From assembly GCA_003278465.1 (NCBI GenBank), contig QCFC01000007.1, positions 20,897-84,896 of the forward strand: a stretch of 64,000 nt of DNA, in the 5' to 3' direction. This DNA is from Prochlorococcus sp. AG-363-B04 (lineage in GTDB: Bacteria; Cyanobacteriota; Cyanobacteriia; PCC-6307; Cyanobiaceae). The position numbers were made by a program, and so were the translations under genes. How positions within the stretch are numbered: the first letter of the stretch is position 1; each line of letters opens with the position of its first letter. The notes beneath the pieces were generated by a model. That model saw only the letters and a program-made list of their open reading frames with translations, had not been told where the DNA came from and did no database searches. Below, piece after piece: positions 1 to 10,753 of this stretch.

Positions 1-102
1 ATTCCTATCTATGGAGCTAAACCCTTTCAGGCCATTCATGCAACTAGGCGAGCAGCAAAAGAAGGCCATAGCCTCAGTATTCACAATTCTTGGAACAATT
101 AA
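1..102 (+). CDS. C-terminal fragment of an unidentified protein (…IPIYGAKPFQAIHATRRAAKEGHSLSIHNSWNN*), truncated by window edge
   Basis: Frame 1 is open from base 1 to TAA at 100-102. Confidence 0.45.
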   Translation: MPIYGAKPFQAIHATRRAAKEGHSLSIHNSWNN

Positions 103-554
103 TCTCTTGACCTGATCAGTATTCAAGACTGACCTGGTAGACGGTAGTTTAATAAGCGGCCACAGGTTGCTAGGGCATTGACAAGTGTTCTTGTCCATCT
201 TTTGCGAGGATTTGTGGATTGCATAAGATTTGATTGAACGACTTATTTAGTACTAGCCATTCGTACCAGATAGACATCCCTTAGCAATCAATTGAAAAGA
301 TATGAACTGTATCTCTCTACGTACCTAACATGGTTTCCATTAGAAGGAATATTCAAGTAAATGTACTACTTGCATGCGAACAGTTACCAATACCTATAGT
401 ACATATGAATTGACAGCCTCTGTTGAGGTAATGAGAATGGACACTTAAGAGGATATTCATAGCAAAATAACAACATAAAGATTAATTATTATTATCTTGT
501 AAATCATTATAGAAAGCATGTTAAATTTGAGAAGAATAAGATTTCTATGGCAGA

Positions 555-1061
555 ATGCACAATAGAATATTAATGGATATTACTATTGAAGATTATTTAA
601 CTGAACGACATGCAAATACCATTAGGAAAACCCTGCAAAATCATTCCACTTATTCATGGTCAACTCAACTACCTGTATTTCTCTTGAATCGATGCTGGCT
701 AAAACTAGAAAAAATTAGTATTGCTGAGCTCTCTGGACGTTTACCACCGGATAATTCTGAAGAGGCTCCAGAACTTGTTTTCTATCAAAATCTAATCAAA
801 AATGGGCACAATCCGATATTAGCTTTACATGAAAGCTGGGATCAATTTGGAATTGAAGAATTTCACAGGGCATTAAGAATTTACTGGGCCAGAAGAGAAG
901 CAGGTAATAACGGATGGACATTCAAGAAATACATTAAATTAATTACCACCTATAGAAGAAATATTAAAGATTCAATTATTTCTGCTCCTGTACTTGTCCT
1001 AGCGAGAGATAGCAAAGGGGAAGGACATAGAATTACATGGTTTAAGCTCTTAAACAGATAG
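555..1061 (+). CDS. hypothetical protein
   Basis: 168 aa ORF with no overlapping competitor. Confidence 0.65.
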   Translation: MHNRILMDITIEDYLTERHANTIRKTLQNHSTYSWSTQLPVFLLNRCWLKLEKISIAELSGRLPPDNSEEAPELVFYQNLIKNGHNPILALHESWDQFGIEEFHRALRIYWARREAGNNGWTFKKYIKLITTYRRNIKDSIISAPVLVLARDSKGEGHRITWFKLLNR

Positions 1062-1440
1062 TAGCCTCAAAAAAACATGCATAAATAGTATCAGCAAATA
1101 AAATCACGGCTTAGAACTTGTAATTCTCTATCACTGATAGCTAGAAAATGAAACCAAGTTGCTTCTATCAAATAAATGAGATTCAAGCATCTAAATCAAT
1201 GAATCGAGAGACTCTAATGCTGGGAAACATAAACACTATTAACAATGTACATCTACCTAAATCAGATATAGAAGAGATAAGAGACAAATAACACCATCAA
1301 TGCAACTGTAAATAATACAAGCTTAGAAAGCATAAGAAAGAAGTATATGTAATATGCTTAGTTACAAATTCTTGACTGGTTGGGAATTTGGCTTAAGTTA
1401 TTAATTCTATATAAAGAAAACTAATCTTCATCAATAATTT

Positions 1441-2040
1441 ATGTATATGAAGAATTCACCTACCTCAAAAAATAATAAGCCCTTCCTTATTGCATCTGCA
1501 TTTTCTATAGCTATCTTTGGTACATATTTATACATGACGCCTTATTTCTCCATTCTTGGTTTTAAAACAGCTGTAGAAAGTAAAGATACAGAAGAGGCTA
1601 GAAAATATATTAATTTCAAATCAGTCAGAAGAAGCCTTAAAAGTCAACTTAACGAAGCATTAACAATCAAAATAAGAAAGGAAATGGAAGAAAAGCCATT
1701 TGGGAACCTTAGAATGATATTAATATCACCAGTAATCAATACAATCGTTGATTCTACAATTGACGCGACAGTTACGCCTAATGGACTGAACACACTACTC
1801 AATCAGGGTAAGTTAACAAAAAAAAATGGATCAATCTCAAGTTCAAACGCTTCAATAAGCACACCCAAGCAAGCAAATAGAGTAAGCCTTTATTACAAAT
1901 CAATCAATCGTTTTGTACTGAAAACCTATCTACCTGATATTCAGGAACCGATGAAAATATACTGGAAAAGAAATTCAGTAATCAAATGGAGATTATCTTC
2001 TATTGACCTTCCATTCGAACTAATGAAGGCATTAGAGTAG
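1441..2040 (+). CDS. hypothetical protein with N-terminal TM, DUF2939-like appearance
   Basis: 199 aa ORF; N-terminal hydrophobic helix followed by 'FKTAVESKDTEEARKYINFKSVRRSLKSQL'. Confidence 0.7.
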   Translation: MYMKNSPTSKNNKPFLIASAFSIAIFGTYLYMTPYFSILGFKTAVESKDTEEARKYINFKSVRRSLKSQLNEALTIKIRKEMEEKPFGNLRMILISPVINTIVDSTIDATVTPNGLNTLLNQGKLTKKNGSISSSNASISTPKQANRVSLYYKSINRFVLKTYLPDIQEPMKIYWKRNSVIKWRLSSIDLPFELMKALE

Positions 2041-2065
2041 TTGCAGATATAATCTAAATAAGTAA

Positions 2066-2398
2066 TTAACAAGAATTAGATAATCGTTTCCATCTGACAA
2101 GATTTGACTTTATATTATCTATCCCTATATCTGAACCGAATGCATCTAAGGCATTAATCAAAGCTTCAGATGCGAGAATTCCATATCTACTAGCTTCCTT
2201 TTGTTTGGTGCATGCTAATTGTTTATTTCCATCCTTTAATGCATTTTCAGCATCTAATAGAATTTTGGTTGCAATATTTTGATTGCGTTTGAATTCGTCC
2301 ATATATAGAGGATAGTTTAATGTTAAATCTTCTGATGCATAAGATGTGTCTACAAGAATAATTGATAAGAATAATGCCAACAATATTGTTTTTATCAT
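2066..2398 (-). CDS. small secreted hypothetical protein (signal peptide)
   Basis: 110 aa ORF; MIKTILLALFLSIILVDTSYASE signal peptide. Confidence 0.65.
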   Translation of the reverse strand: MIKTILLALFLSIILVDTSYASEDLTLNYPLYMDEFKRNQNIATKILLDAENALKDGNKQLACTKQKEASRYGILASEALINALDAFGSDIGIDNIKSNLVRWKRLSNSC

Positions 2399-2482
2399 AT
2401 GAAGTGAATGTATATTTATTATTCTATATAAATAGAACCATAAGACGAACGATTAATGATAATTATTATCTATAGAGAAATT

Positions 2483-2629
2483 TCAATTATTGATAGTACT
2501 AGGAGTGGAGGGGATTTCTTGCATCAAAGGTTTTAAAGCTGCTTCTAGCTCCTGTTCATTCTTAAAGCCAAAAACTTCATATGGCTCATTTCCAAGTGAT
2601 TGAATCTGGGTTTCCAATGTAATGTTCAT
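2483..2629 (-). CDS. small hypothetical protein (48 aa) MNITLETQIQSLGNEPYEVFGFKNEQELEAALKPLMQEIPSTPSTINN
   Basis: Manual translation of the minus strand; not in ORF track. Confidence 0.45.
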   Translation of the reverse strand: MNITLETQIQSLGNEPYEVFGFKNEQELEAALKPLMQEIPSTPSTINN

Positions 2630-3036
2630 TAGTTTATTATTAATATAATGAATTCCAAGAGAAAGCCAAGCCTATATCAGGGTATGGATACAGGAAGGAA
2701 TTTGACTCAGACTCATGCAAACGATGCAAAACTCAACCAAAAATCAAGTCTAGGCGAATAATGTCACGAACCTATAATACTCGAATAAATTAGATGACGT
2801 TATAAAAAAACAAATTAAAAGGCAATTAATAAATCCTCATCTACTACTCAAATCACAATGTATAAAAATTGAGAATTCATCTTACTTTTATCAAGAGTAT
2901 TTAAGTAGTTGTTTAAATCAAACAGATATAATCAGACCTTAAGGACTAATGAATTAACTTAAAGCAAAAGTTAGAGCAAAATTTTCCTACTAACAAGATT
3001 ATGTAAACCTAATTTATAAATTTGCATAATGTTAGT

Positions 3037-3144
3037 TTATCCTAAGCCTGAGGGCAAAAATCGGAGGATTATAAAACCTACTCCAGCGGCAAAAACAGCA
3101 GAAATCGCAATAGCAACCAATGCAGAGGGCATTCCAGGTCCCAT
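3037..3144 (-). CDS. single-TM mini-protein (35 aa) MGPGMPSALVAIAISAVFAAGVGFIILRFLPSGLG
   Basis: Manual translation of the minus strand; hydrophobic helix typical of small thylakoid membrane subunits. Confidence 0.5.
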   Translation of the reverse strand: MGPGMPSALVAIAISAVFAAGVGFIILRFLPSGLG

Positions 3145-3514
3145 GTCTATCAATTAATTAATTATGAATAAATTATAGTAGTTTTTTTCAGCTTCCGTGA
3201 ATACCCTTGTGAATCGCTTGAGTTTCCCCCAAAGTCTTGGGAAATAGAGATTCTAAGCCAATGAAAATCTAAATAAAAAACCATTTTAATGCCATTAGAA
3301 AAAAATATTCAAGTAAAAAATATAACCAATTACAATATGCTAAAGAAATGGAATTTCTATATGCTCACTAAGATCCAATAGCACCAATTTCTATTGGCCA
3401 GAAATTGTTGGTTTTATACGCCCTTGGTAAAGTTGGCTGATTTCCCGTCAATCGAAATATTTGCTCATTGCTCAGAGGCATTAATTGGATAAAAAGGTCT
3501 AGTCGCTACCTCTC

Positions 3515-3673
3515 ATGAACCGAGCTCAACTAATTGCTCCCGCTCTTGCTAAAGGAATCGCGGAGGTAAGAATCATCGAAAGGGAATGGGGCATCGAAAG
3601 GTGTTACAAATCGCGAGATGGGAAAGAGCAATGCATCCCCGCTGCATTCGATACATGGCAATTCAGCAGCTAA
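3515..3673 (+). CDS. small hypothetical protein (52 aa) MNRAQLIAPALAKGIAEVRIIEREWGIERCYKSRDGKEQCIPAAFDTWQFSS
   Basis: Manual translation; protein-like composition; competes with antisense ORF 3530..3724. Confidence 0.6.
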   Translation: MNRAQLIAPALAKGIAEVRIIEREWGIERCYKSRDGKEQCIPAAFDTWQFSS

Positions 3674-4111
3674 GAGCAAAAAATCCTGAATCAATGGATT
3701 ACAAATTAAATAGATTCTGATCATATCGGCTCTGGATTTCTACCTAGCAAACGACTCTTACTCTGCATATAAAGACTAAGGCCACACAAAGACCAGTAAT
3801 AAAGCTGATGACGAATATATAAAAGAGCTACGAGCTGACCACCTACTTAATTGGCCATCCAAAGATCCTCTGAGGTTATGCAAGAGAAGTTTTTGAATTA
3901 AATGGGAAAGTTTCGTGACTAATCAGGATCCAAGCAGACATCAATGTTTTGAAGAATAGACTCACAGCTATAACCACTACTTGTGGACTACTGAATTAGA
4001 AGGTGGAAAAAGTCATCTGCTTTGAATAAAAATCTGAGTTTCTTTTCCAAGGCATTAAATACTTGTCAATGTTATAAGTTTTTACTATGATGAACAAGTA
4101 TCTCAAACTTA

Positions 4112-4474
4112 TTGGCCATGCTAACTGGTAAAGATTTACTAGCCAAAGTGAAAGAACTTGGTGATGTAAGTAAATCAGACTTGGTTAAGTCCTGCGGCTA
4201 TGTATCTAAAAAGAAAGACGGTAGTGATCGTCTCAACTTCACTGCCTTCTATGAAGCACTACTAGAAGCCAAAGGTGTAAACCTTGCTTCAGATGCAACT
4301 GCCGGCATTGGAAAAGGTGGCAGAAAGCTTAGCTATGTAGCAACCGTTCAAGGCAATGGAAATCTTCTGATCGGTAAGGCTTACACCGCCCTACTTGATC
4401 TAAAGCCTGGGGACAACTTTGAAATAAAAATGGGACGGAAAGGATTCCGCCTTGTTCCAGAAGGTGAAGATTAA
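4112..4474 (+). CDS. cyAbrB-like transcriptional regulator
   Basis: LTGKDLLAKVKELGDVSKSDLVKSCGYVSKKKDGSDRLNFTAFYEALLEAKG...VQGNGNLLIGKAYTALLDLKPGDNFEIKMGRKGFRL, typical of cyanobacterial AbrB. Confidence 0.9.
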   Translation: MAMLTGKDLLAKVKELGDVSKSDLVKSCGYVSKKKDGSDRLNFTAFYEALLEAKGVNLASDATAGIGKGGRKLSYVATVQGNGNLLIGKAYTALLDLKPGDNFEIKMGRKGFRLVPEGED

Positions 4475-4543
4475 AACCAAATTATTTTCACCCAATAACT
4501 AACTTCACCTAAAGGTTTAGTCTTCAACTCAATCTTTTGCTCA

Positions 4544-4579
4544 ATAGTCGACAAGCCTCTGCTTGTTGACTATTTTTTT
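4544..4579 (+). terminator. rho-independent terminator-like hairpin after cyAbrB
   Basis: ATAGTCGACAAGC-CTCT-GCTTGTTGACTAT followed by T7. Confidence 0.85.
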
Positions 4580-4859
4580 ATATGTCATTCACTGACACAC
4601 TGCTCAAAGTTCCCACTCAAGCAAACTTGCTGCCCTCCGACAAAACACATCCTTCTAAAGCTGCCCTATAGGGATGATCTACTAACTGATCATTGGAAAG
4701 TTTTGAAATGAATCGACCGCGAAGTAAGCAAGAGATTTAATTAGTGCAGCTTGCTATTCCTAAAATTTCTACTCAAGCAGGTAATTTTTCAACCAATATC
4801 CAACGTTAGTTCTGATTTTGCATTGTGAAGTCTCTCTTGTTTATTCACACCTAAAACTA

Positions 4860-5060
4860 GACCCGACTGCACCGGGCATAACCCTTGTGGTGCAGTCAGT
4901 TACGCCTAGCCAACCACCTTGCCGTGCAACCCCAGTAGCATCGACCTGGAAGATCCAGAGGGGGAAACAAAGTGGGGATATCGTTTCCGATAATTAAATC
5001 GGTATACGTCACCGTCACGACAGTCTCCCCAAGTCGAAAGAGAGTCAGATCAGAGCACTA
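4860..5060. ncRNA. structured RNA candidate, possibly 6S RNA (ssrS/ssaA); strand and ends approximate
   Basis: Non-coding, locally GC-richer; hairpins GACTGCACC...GGTGCAGTC, CTGGAAGATCCAG, CCGATAATTAAATCGG; lies next to purK, which I recall as the 6S neighbourhood in cyanobacteria. Confidence 0.45.
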
Positions 5061-5097
5061 GTAAAAGGCTTCACCAACAAAGGAGTTCTTTTCTAAT

Positions 5098-6321
5098 TTA
5101 AACCTTATTCGTCGTTTCCAAAGGCCATATAGAACGAATCTTTTTCAAATACCTTCGAGCCTCTTGCCTTCGACTTTCTGAATCAGCTTCAGACAGCAAA
5201 ATTGTTATATGGCCTAGTTTTCGACCAGGTCGTTCAGATCCTTTTCCATACCAATGAACTTGAACATTCTCTAATTCTCTAAGCTTTTCTAATCGATCTT
5301 TTAATGGATCAAGATTGCCTTCACGTAAACCTAATAAATTAATCATTAAAGCTCCTGGGCTAATCAATTCAGGTGTAGGTACAGGTAGAGCTGCCGCAAT
5401 ACATACCTGCTGATCAAACTGACTACTACTACAAGCTTCGATTGAAAAATGTGCTGAGTTATGGGTTCGAGGAGCAATTTCATTTACCTGAAGCCCATCT
5501 GGACCAAAGAAAAACTCAATAGCTATAACACCGATGTAATTTAACTCAGTAAGAATTGAAGAAGCAATGTTATAAGCCATTGCTTCTACTGAATGATCAA
5601 CATCTGAAGGGGCTATCACCCAATCACATACTTGATGATACTGATGTGTCTCAACTAAAGGGAAACTTCTAACTCTCCCCTCAATATCACGACTCGCAAC
5701 TATTGCTAATTCTCGATCGTACTTTACCCAACTTTCAATGAACCAACTCTGAGGATCAACTATCCGGATAAGTTCGACAAGTTCATTTATAGAATTAATT
5801 TTTCTTGTTCCCTTTCCGTCATATCCCCCTCTTCCGGCCTTCGCCATAAGAGGAAATTTCCAACCAGAAGGTAATTCTGGATGTATAGGGTCAATCGAAC
5901 TAAGTAGAGTCCAATCAGGTCCAGGGATATCTAGTTCATCAAGAAGCATCCTCTGGGAAACCTTATTAATAAGAGGAGTCAATGCTTTCAGATCCGGAAA
6001 GAAAACAACACCATTTTTCTCAAGGGTCTGAAGAGCTTGAATATTTACCCATTCATTTTCAAAGGTGATCGAATTACAAAATTGAACAAGCCTCTTTGTA
6101 CCCTCTGCATCTTGAGGATTAGCTTCGACTACTTGATAGGCATTCTTAGCAGCTGGGTCATTTGATGAGCCTGATTGAACAACAACATCAATGTTTCGAA
6201 CTGAGGCTGCCTCGACCAACATCTGTGCGAGTTGACCTCCCCCTACTACACCTATAACAGGCTTTAAGTCACTTGTGATGTTTTTAGGATCACTGCTCAT
6301 CAGAGAGTATCCTCCATTCAA
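5098..6321 (-). CDS. purK: 5-(carboxyamino)imidazole ribonucleotide synthase (PurK)
   Basis: ATP-grasp: GVVGGGQLAQMLVEAA, GRGGYDGKGT, EIAPRTHNSAHFSIEAC. Confidence 0.95.
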   Translation of the reverse strand: MNGGYSLMSSDPKNITSDLKPVIGVVGGGQLAQMLVEAASVRNIDVVVQSGSSNDPAAKNAYQVVEANPQDAEGTKRLVQFCNSITFENEWVNIQALQTLEKNGVVFFPDLKALTPLINKVSQRMLLDELDIPGPDWTLLSSIDPIHPELPSGWKFPLMAKAGRGGYDGKGTRKINSINELVELIRIVDPQSWFIESWVKYDRELAIVASRDIEGRVRSFPLVETHQYHQVCDWVIAPSDVDHSVEAMAYNIASSILTELNYIGVIAIEFFFGPDGLQVNEIAPRTHNSAHFSIEACSSSQFDQQVCIAAALPVPTPELISPGALMINLLGLREGNLDPLKDRLEKLRELENVQVHWYGKGSERPGRKLGHITILLSEADSESRRQEARRYLKKIRSIWPLETTNKV

Positions 6322-6494
6322 GACTCCTAGCTGTAATAATAAAGTTGTCGAAATTTACTAATCCACTTTAAAGTAGGTCTTGAGATTCATTAGTGATGAT
6401 ATCAATAGCCACACATAAGAATTATCCAAAATATTTTTAATTCATTAACACTAAACGCTCTCATGAGTTTAAGATTAAATTAAAACACAATTTT

Positions 6495-7607
6495 GTGACC
6501 AATTCTCCTATTCAAATTCCTGTTCCACTTTCGCGACAACCTTATGAGGTGATAATTCAAGAAGGCGGCCTCAATAATATAGGTAAAGAACTCTTAAAAG
6601 CTGGAATTCAAAAGGGAATCAAAGTTCTTGTAGTTTCTAACGAAGACGTTGCAGAGCCGTATAGCAAAATCTGCTTAAACAGTCTTAGTTCATCTGGTTA
6701 TGATCCTAATCTTATTACTGTTGAAGCTGGAGAGCAAAATAAAAACCTTTCCACAATCTCAATTATCCACAATGCAGCCTATTCAGCAAAGATAGAAAGA
6801 GGATCACTATTTATTGCATTGGGAGGTGGAGTAGTAGGAGATATGACTGGATTTGCTGCATCTACCTGGCTAAGAGGAATTGATGTAGTCCAAATTCCCA
6901 CGACTTTACTCGCAATGGTTGATGCAGCTATTGGCGGGAAAACAGGAGTTAATCATTCAGGAGGTAAAAATCTTATAGGTGCATTTCATCAACCAAGACT
7001 TGTTTTGATTGATCCATCTACTCTCACCACTTTACCTAGAAGAGAGTTTATCGCTGGAATGGCTGAAGTCATCAAATATGGAATTATTGAAGATTTAGAG
7101 TTATTTAATTACTTAGAAAAAATTCAATTATATAACGAAACATCATCTATGCAATTGGACCAAAGTCAGATTTATAAGATCCTGGAGAGGTCAGTAAAAA
7201 CCAAAGCAAAAATAGTAACCGCTGACGAAAAGGAGAAAGGTATTAGAGCAATCCTAAACTACGGTCATACCTTTGGGCATGTAATAGAGACTCTCTGTGG
7301 TTATGGAACATGGCTCCATGGCGAAGCAGTGGCAATGGGAATGGTTGCGGTAGGGGAATTAAGTGTAATCAGAGGAGATTGGACTAAAGAAGAAGCTAAT
7401 AGACAAAAGAAACTAATTCAGAAAACAGGCCTCCCTTATAAATGGCCTAAACTAGATAGAGATAAAGTACTAGATACTCTTCAAGGTGACAAAAAAGTAA
7501 AAGATGGAAACATCAGATTTATTATCCCAAAGAAAATTGGATTAGTAGAATTACAGGATACCGTATCAACAGAAGAAATTAAATATTGTCTAGAGTTACT
7601 TAACTAG
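6495..7607 (+). CDS. aroB: 3-dehydroquinate synthase (GTG start)
   Basis: [55 protein letters not shown]. Confidence 0.95.
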   Translation: MTNSPIQIPVPLSRQPYEVIIQEGGLNNIGKELLKAGIQKGIKVLVVSNEDVAEPYSKICLNSLSSSGYDPNLITVEAGEQNKNLSTISIIHNAAYSAKIERGSLFIALGGGVVGDMTGFAASTWLRGIDVVQIPTTLLAMVDAAIGGKTGVNHSGGKNLIGAFHQPRLVLIDPSTLTTLPRREFIAGMAEVIKYGIIEDLELFNYLEKIQLYNETSSMQLDQSQIYKILERSVKTKAKIVTADEKEKGIRAILNYGHTFGHVIETLCGYGTWLHGEAVAMGMVAVGELSVIRGDWTKEEANRQKKLIQKTGLPYKWPKLDRDKVLDTLQGDKKVKDGNIRFIIPKKIGLVELQDTVSTEEIKYCLELLN

Positions 7608-8802
7608 AAGGTTCTTCAAGAAATAAACTGCTTAGAGTAAAGTCGTTATATTTGTTCGGACTAATTATATTCTTTTCAAAGGCTATCCAATAAAATCCAC
7701 CCAAAAGATATGGATCTACAAGTCTTAACAAGTTCTCACGCCTATTTAAAGCTTCTTTCAAATTAAAAGCTTGAAATTTCTGAAGATCAGTAAGTCTTTG
7801 AGCTAAACCTAATGCCAAAAGGGCTTGACCTTGCTTCACTTTACCCAGTAAATTCCAACCTGATTTTTCAGCTTCATATATAAGTGTTTCCAAGCACAAA
7901 TGAGCAGTTATATCATAATTCCCTGGCTCGAAAAGTAGCTCATCAGACGATGACTGATTCTTATATGCCAATAAAGTGCCTGACAATCTTGATATATTAT
8001 AATAACGCTCTGCTTCTAAAGCATAATCAATAACAAGTAAAGTTCCCATTAATAATGATCTTGATACTTTTGCCAGCCAGGTTTCAAGTTCAATGTGCAA
8101 TTCTGTAGTCCAATTATTAGGGGCATTATTTGGTGGAATTTCAATACCCAAATTAGATTTATATTCAATTAATAAATCTTCCAAGTCTGATGTTAGAGGT
8201 GATTCTTTATAAAATATTGAAGGATTACCATTTTCTGTTGATAGAGTGACACTTTGTTGATTCAATTCATGATTTTTTAGTATAATTCTCTCTACAGGGA
8301 AAGCATCTAATACCTCATTAGCAATCATTACACCAATAACTGGTTCAGCCGCGAGTTCTTCTAATGTTGACCATCGAACAGGGAGTTCTAACTTTGATCC
8401 AATAAAATCTAATTGACGATCAATCATTCCCTGATTAGATTCAACCAAAACTATTTCAAGTCTAGATATAAAATCTGGAGATAATTTTCTTAGAGAATTA
8501 ACCAGGTCACAAATTAAGTGACCTTCTCCAGATCCAAATTCAACAAGAGTTAAAGGCTTATCAGAATCTATAATTTTTACTATCTGATGAAACCAACCAG
8601 CAATCTGAACAGCTAATAGTTCGCCAAATTCAGGGCCTAACGAAGGAGAAGTCGCAAAATCTCCTCTTTTACCTATGCGAAGTTTTCCACTACCATAAGC
8701 ACCAAATTTAGGATCACTAAGAACCCATTCCATGTATTTGTGAAAACTAATGGATCCGCCATGTTTCTCTAACCTATTAGCCAACCAGTCAGGACAATCC
8801 AC
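7600..8802 (-). CDS. MidA/NDUFAF7-family SAM-dependent methyltransferase (DUF185)
   Basis: [44 protein letters not shown]. Confidence 0.85.
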   Translation of the reverse strand: MDCPDWLANRLEKHGGSISFHKYMEWVLSDPKFGAYGSGKLRIGKRGDFATSPSLGPEFGELLAVQIAGWFHQIVKIIDSDKPLTLVEFGSGEGHLICDLVNSLRKLSPDFISRLEIVLVESNQGMIDRQLDFIGSKLELPVRWSTLEELAAEPVIGVMIANEVLDAFPVERIILKNHELNQQSVTLSTENGNPSIFYKESPLTSDLEDLLIEYKSNLGIEIPPNNAPNNWTTELHIELETWLAKVSRSLLMGTLLVIDYALEAERYYNISRLSGTLLAYKNQSSSDELLFEPGNYDITAHLCLETLIYEAEKSGWNLLGKVKQGQALLALGLAQRLTDLQKFQAFNLKEALNRRENLLRLVDPYLLGGFYWIAFEKNIISPNKYNDFTLSSLFLEEPSS

Positions 8803-8848
8803 AGTTAGGCACCCAATTAGAGAGAATGGTGATCATTGACTAATACCC

Positions 8849-9643
8849 ATGCGAACATTTGGAAAATTTAAATTGTCATTAGCTCTAATCACACTATTGA
8901 TTTCACTAATAGCTTGTAACCCAGCTCAAGCATATGACAATCCCCAACTATTGCCAAAAGAGGCTACTCCTATAATTGACTTGGCTGGGATTCTAAGTGA
9001 CCAGCAAGAAACAGCCCTTAAAGACTCCCTAAGGGAATACGAAACAAATACGGGCTGGAAACTAAGAGTACTTACTCAATATGAACGAACTCCTGGGGTT
9101 GCCGTTAGGGATTTCTGGGGACTTGATGAAAGAAGTTTACTGTTAATAGCTGATCCTCGTGGAGGTAACTTACTAAATTTCAATGTCGGCGAAGCATACT
9201 TTGCATTAATGCCTAGGTTGTTCTGGGTAGAATTACAAACACGCTACGGTAATCAATATTTTGTCAAAGATAATGGAGAAGACAATTCAATATCAGAGGC
9301 TCTTAATACTATTGAATATTGTCTTGATCGGGGTGGCTGTCAAGTAGTACCTGGATTAACACAAGAGCAATGGATATGGACTCTTGTAACATCTATTTTA
9401 GGTGGCTTAATAGCTGGTATTGCAGCATTCCCAAGAAAAAAAGATCAGATAATTGCATGGCCTTGGCTATTGTTACTTTCTCCATTATGGATAATGTTAT
9501 TTGGTATTTTTGGTATAGCTCCTGTGATTACCAGAACGAGTGAACTGCTCCCTTTAATAAGAAACAGCCTAGGATTTATAGGCTCATCAGTTGGAGCCTA
9601 TTTGCTTGCCCAATCTGCATTTAGCAAAGAGATTGAATCATAA
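8849..9643 (+). CDS. TPM-domain protein, secreted with C-terminal TM
   Basis: Signal peptide; IIDLAGILSDQQETALKDSLREYETNTGWKLRVLT. Confidence 0.75.
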   Translation: MRTFGKFKLSLALITLLISLIACNPAQAYDNPQLLPKEATPIIDLAGILSDQQETALKDSLREYETNTGWKLRVLTQYERTPGVAVRDFWGLDERSLLLIADPRGGNLLNFNVGEAYFALMPRLFWVELQTRYGNQYFVKDNGEDNSISEALNTIEYCLDRGGCQVVPGLTQEQWIWTLVTSILGGLIAGIAAFPRKKDQIIAWPWLLLLSPLWIMLFGIFGIAPVITRTSELLPLIRNSLGFIGSSVGAYLLAQSAFSKEIES

Positions 9644-9665
9644 TAACTTCCTCTCATGCTAAAGA

Positions 9666-10736
9666 TCACATAAGCGTTATTATTGAATTTGCGGCTTCTA
9701 TAGCGCCATCTGTAGGAAGTAAAGCTGATAAAGGTTGGTTTAAAGCTTTATCTAGTTGCCAATCACCAGACTCAAATGAAGATTTATCTAAAAGCCTTGA
9801 GAAACCATGCATTTTCAAACCATCCAACAAGACCTTGGCCTCTGCAAAGTCAATTCTTTCGACTGCATGAATCCCTACGTTCTGACTCATACACTCACAA
9901 AATGTACTAAATCCTGGTTTTCCAATTAATCTTGAGCAATATGGAATAATATCTACCAATCTTATATTAGTAGGGTGGTTAATCACATTATTAGGTAAAG
10001 TATAATCAGGTAATTTATCTTGAAATGGTCTTAGAATTATAAAGTAATAATCGTTCCACATCTCAAGCAACTGATTGTTAATTTGATAGCCTAATCCACC
10101 AAAAGCGAGACAAATTAGTGGCTTGTCCAAGCTGGAAACTATCAACTTAAACCTATCGTCTAAAGGTTGTGGCTTGCTAGCAACAAGATCAAGCTTCACC
10201 TCTGGTAATCCCCAATTCATATCTAAAGAAAAAGGACACCTTAAAAGTAAATTTCCATGAGAGTATTTATCAGTTATTTCTGGTACAATAGACTTAAAGA
10301 AGCCCCCTAAAGGTTTATAAATATCATCCCATCCGAAATTGCCCATCCAGACCAATGGTGCATTAAGCACCTCAGCAAGGTCCGCTGCGGAAGGGGGGAT
10401 ATCTGCAAGAATAATTACCTCATCATTTTGCGAATTTATCCAATACGCCTCAGATAAAATTTTCTCATCAAGATTGTGGTTTAATTTCTTGATAGCTATT
10501 TCTGTTTCTTCTAAATCGGAAAAGAGTGCATTAGTCTGTACCATCCCAATATCCCAACAGAAATAACGTTTCTCAATTTTAATATTCTTAAAAAGAATAT
10601 CGATAAAAGTTGTATTAATTGTGGAGCTTATAACTATGCGCCATTTAGGCACTAACCGATGTAATTCTGTGATTACTGCCGATTGACGTGAAATGTGGCC
10701 ATAACCGTGACTACTTAAACATAAATAAAGAATCAT
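9666..10736 (-). CDS. glycosyltransferase, GT-B-like (related to arabinokinase N-domain proteins)
   Basis: LSSHGYGHISRQSAVITEL; LAFGGLGY; GKPGFSTFCEC. Confidence 0.7.
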   Translation of the reverse strand: MILYLCLSSHGYGHISRQSAVITELHRLVPKWRIVISSTINTTFIDILFKNIKIEKRYFCWDIGMVQTNALFSDLEETEIAIKKLNHNLDEKILSEAYWINSQNDEVIILADIPPSAADLAEVLNAPLVWMGNFGWDDIYKPLGGFFKSIVPEITDKYSHGNLLLRCPFSLDMNWGLPEVKLDLVASKPQPLDDRFKLIVSSLDKPLICLAFGGLGYQINNQLLEMWNDYYFIILRPFQDKLPDYTLPNNVINHPTNIRLVDIIPYCSRLIGKPGFSTFCECMSQNVGIHAVERIDFAEAKVLLDGLKMHGFSRLLDKSSFESGDWQLDKALNQPLSALLPTDGAIEAANSIITLM

Positions 10737-10753
10737 TTTTTAAGCCATAATAG

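Noticed and set aside
3530-3724. Minus-strand 64-aa ORF
   Set aside because: Overlaps a more protein-like + strand ORF (3515-3673).
4840-5080. tmRNA or RNase P RNA in the purK-adjacent region
   Set aside because: No tRNA-like T-loop, no tag ORF, no GAGGAAAGTCC RNase P core.
10339-10566. ORF on + strand
   Set aside because: Antisense to the clear glycosyltransferase CDS; low-complexity translation.
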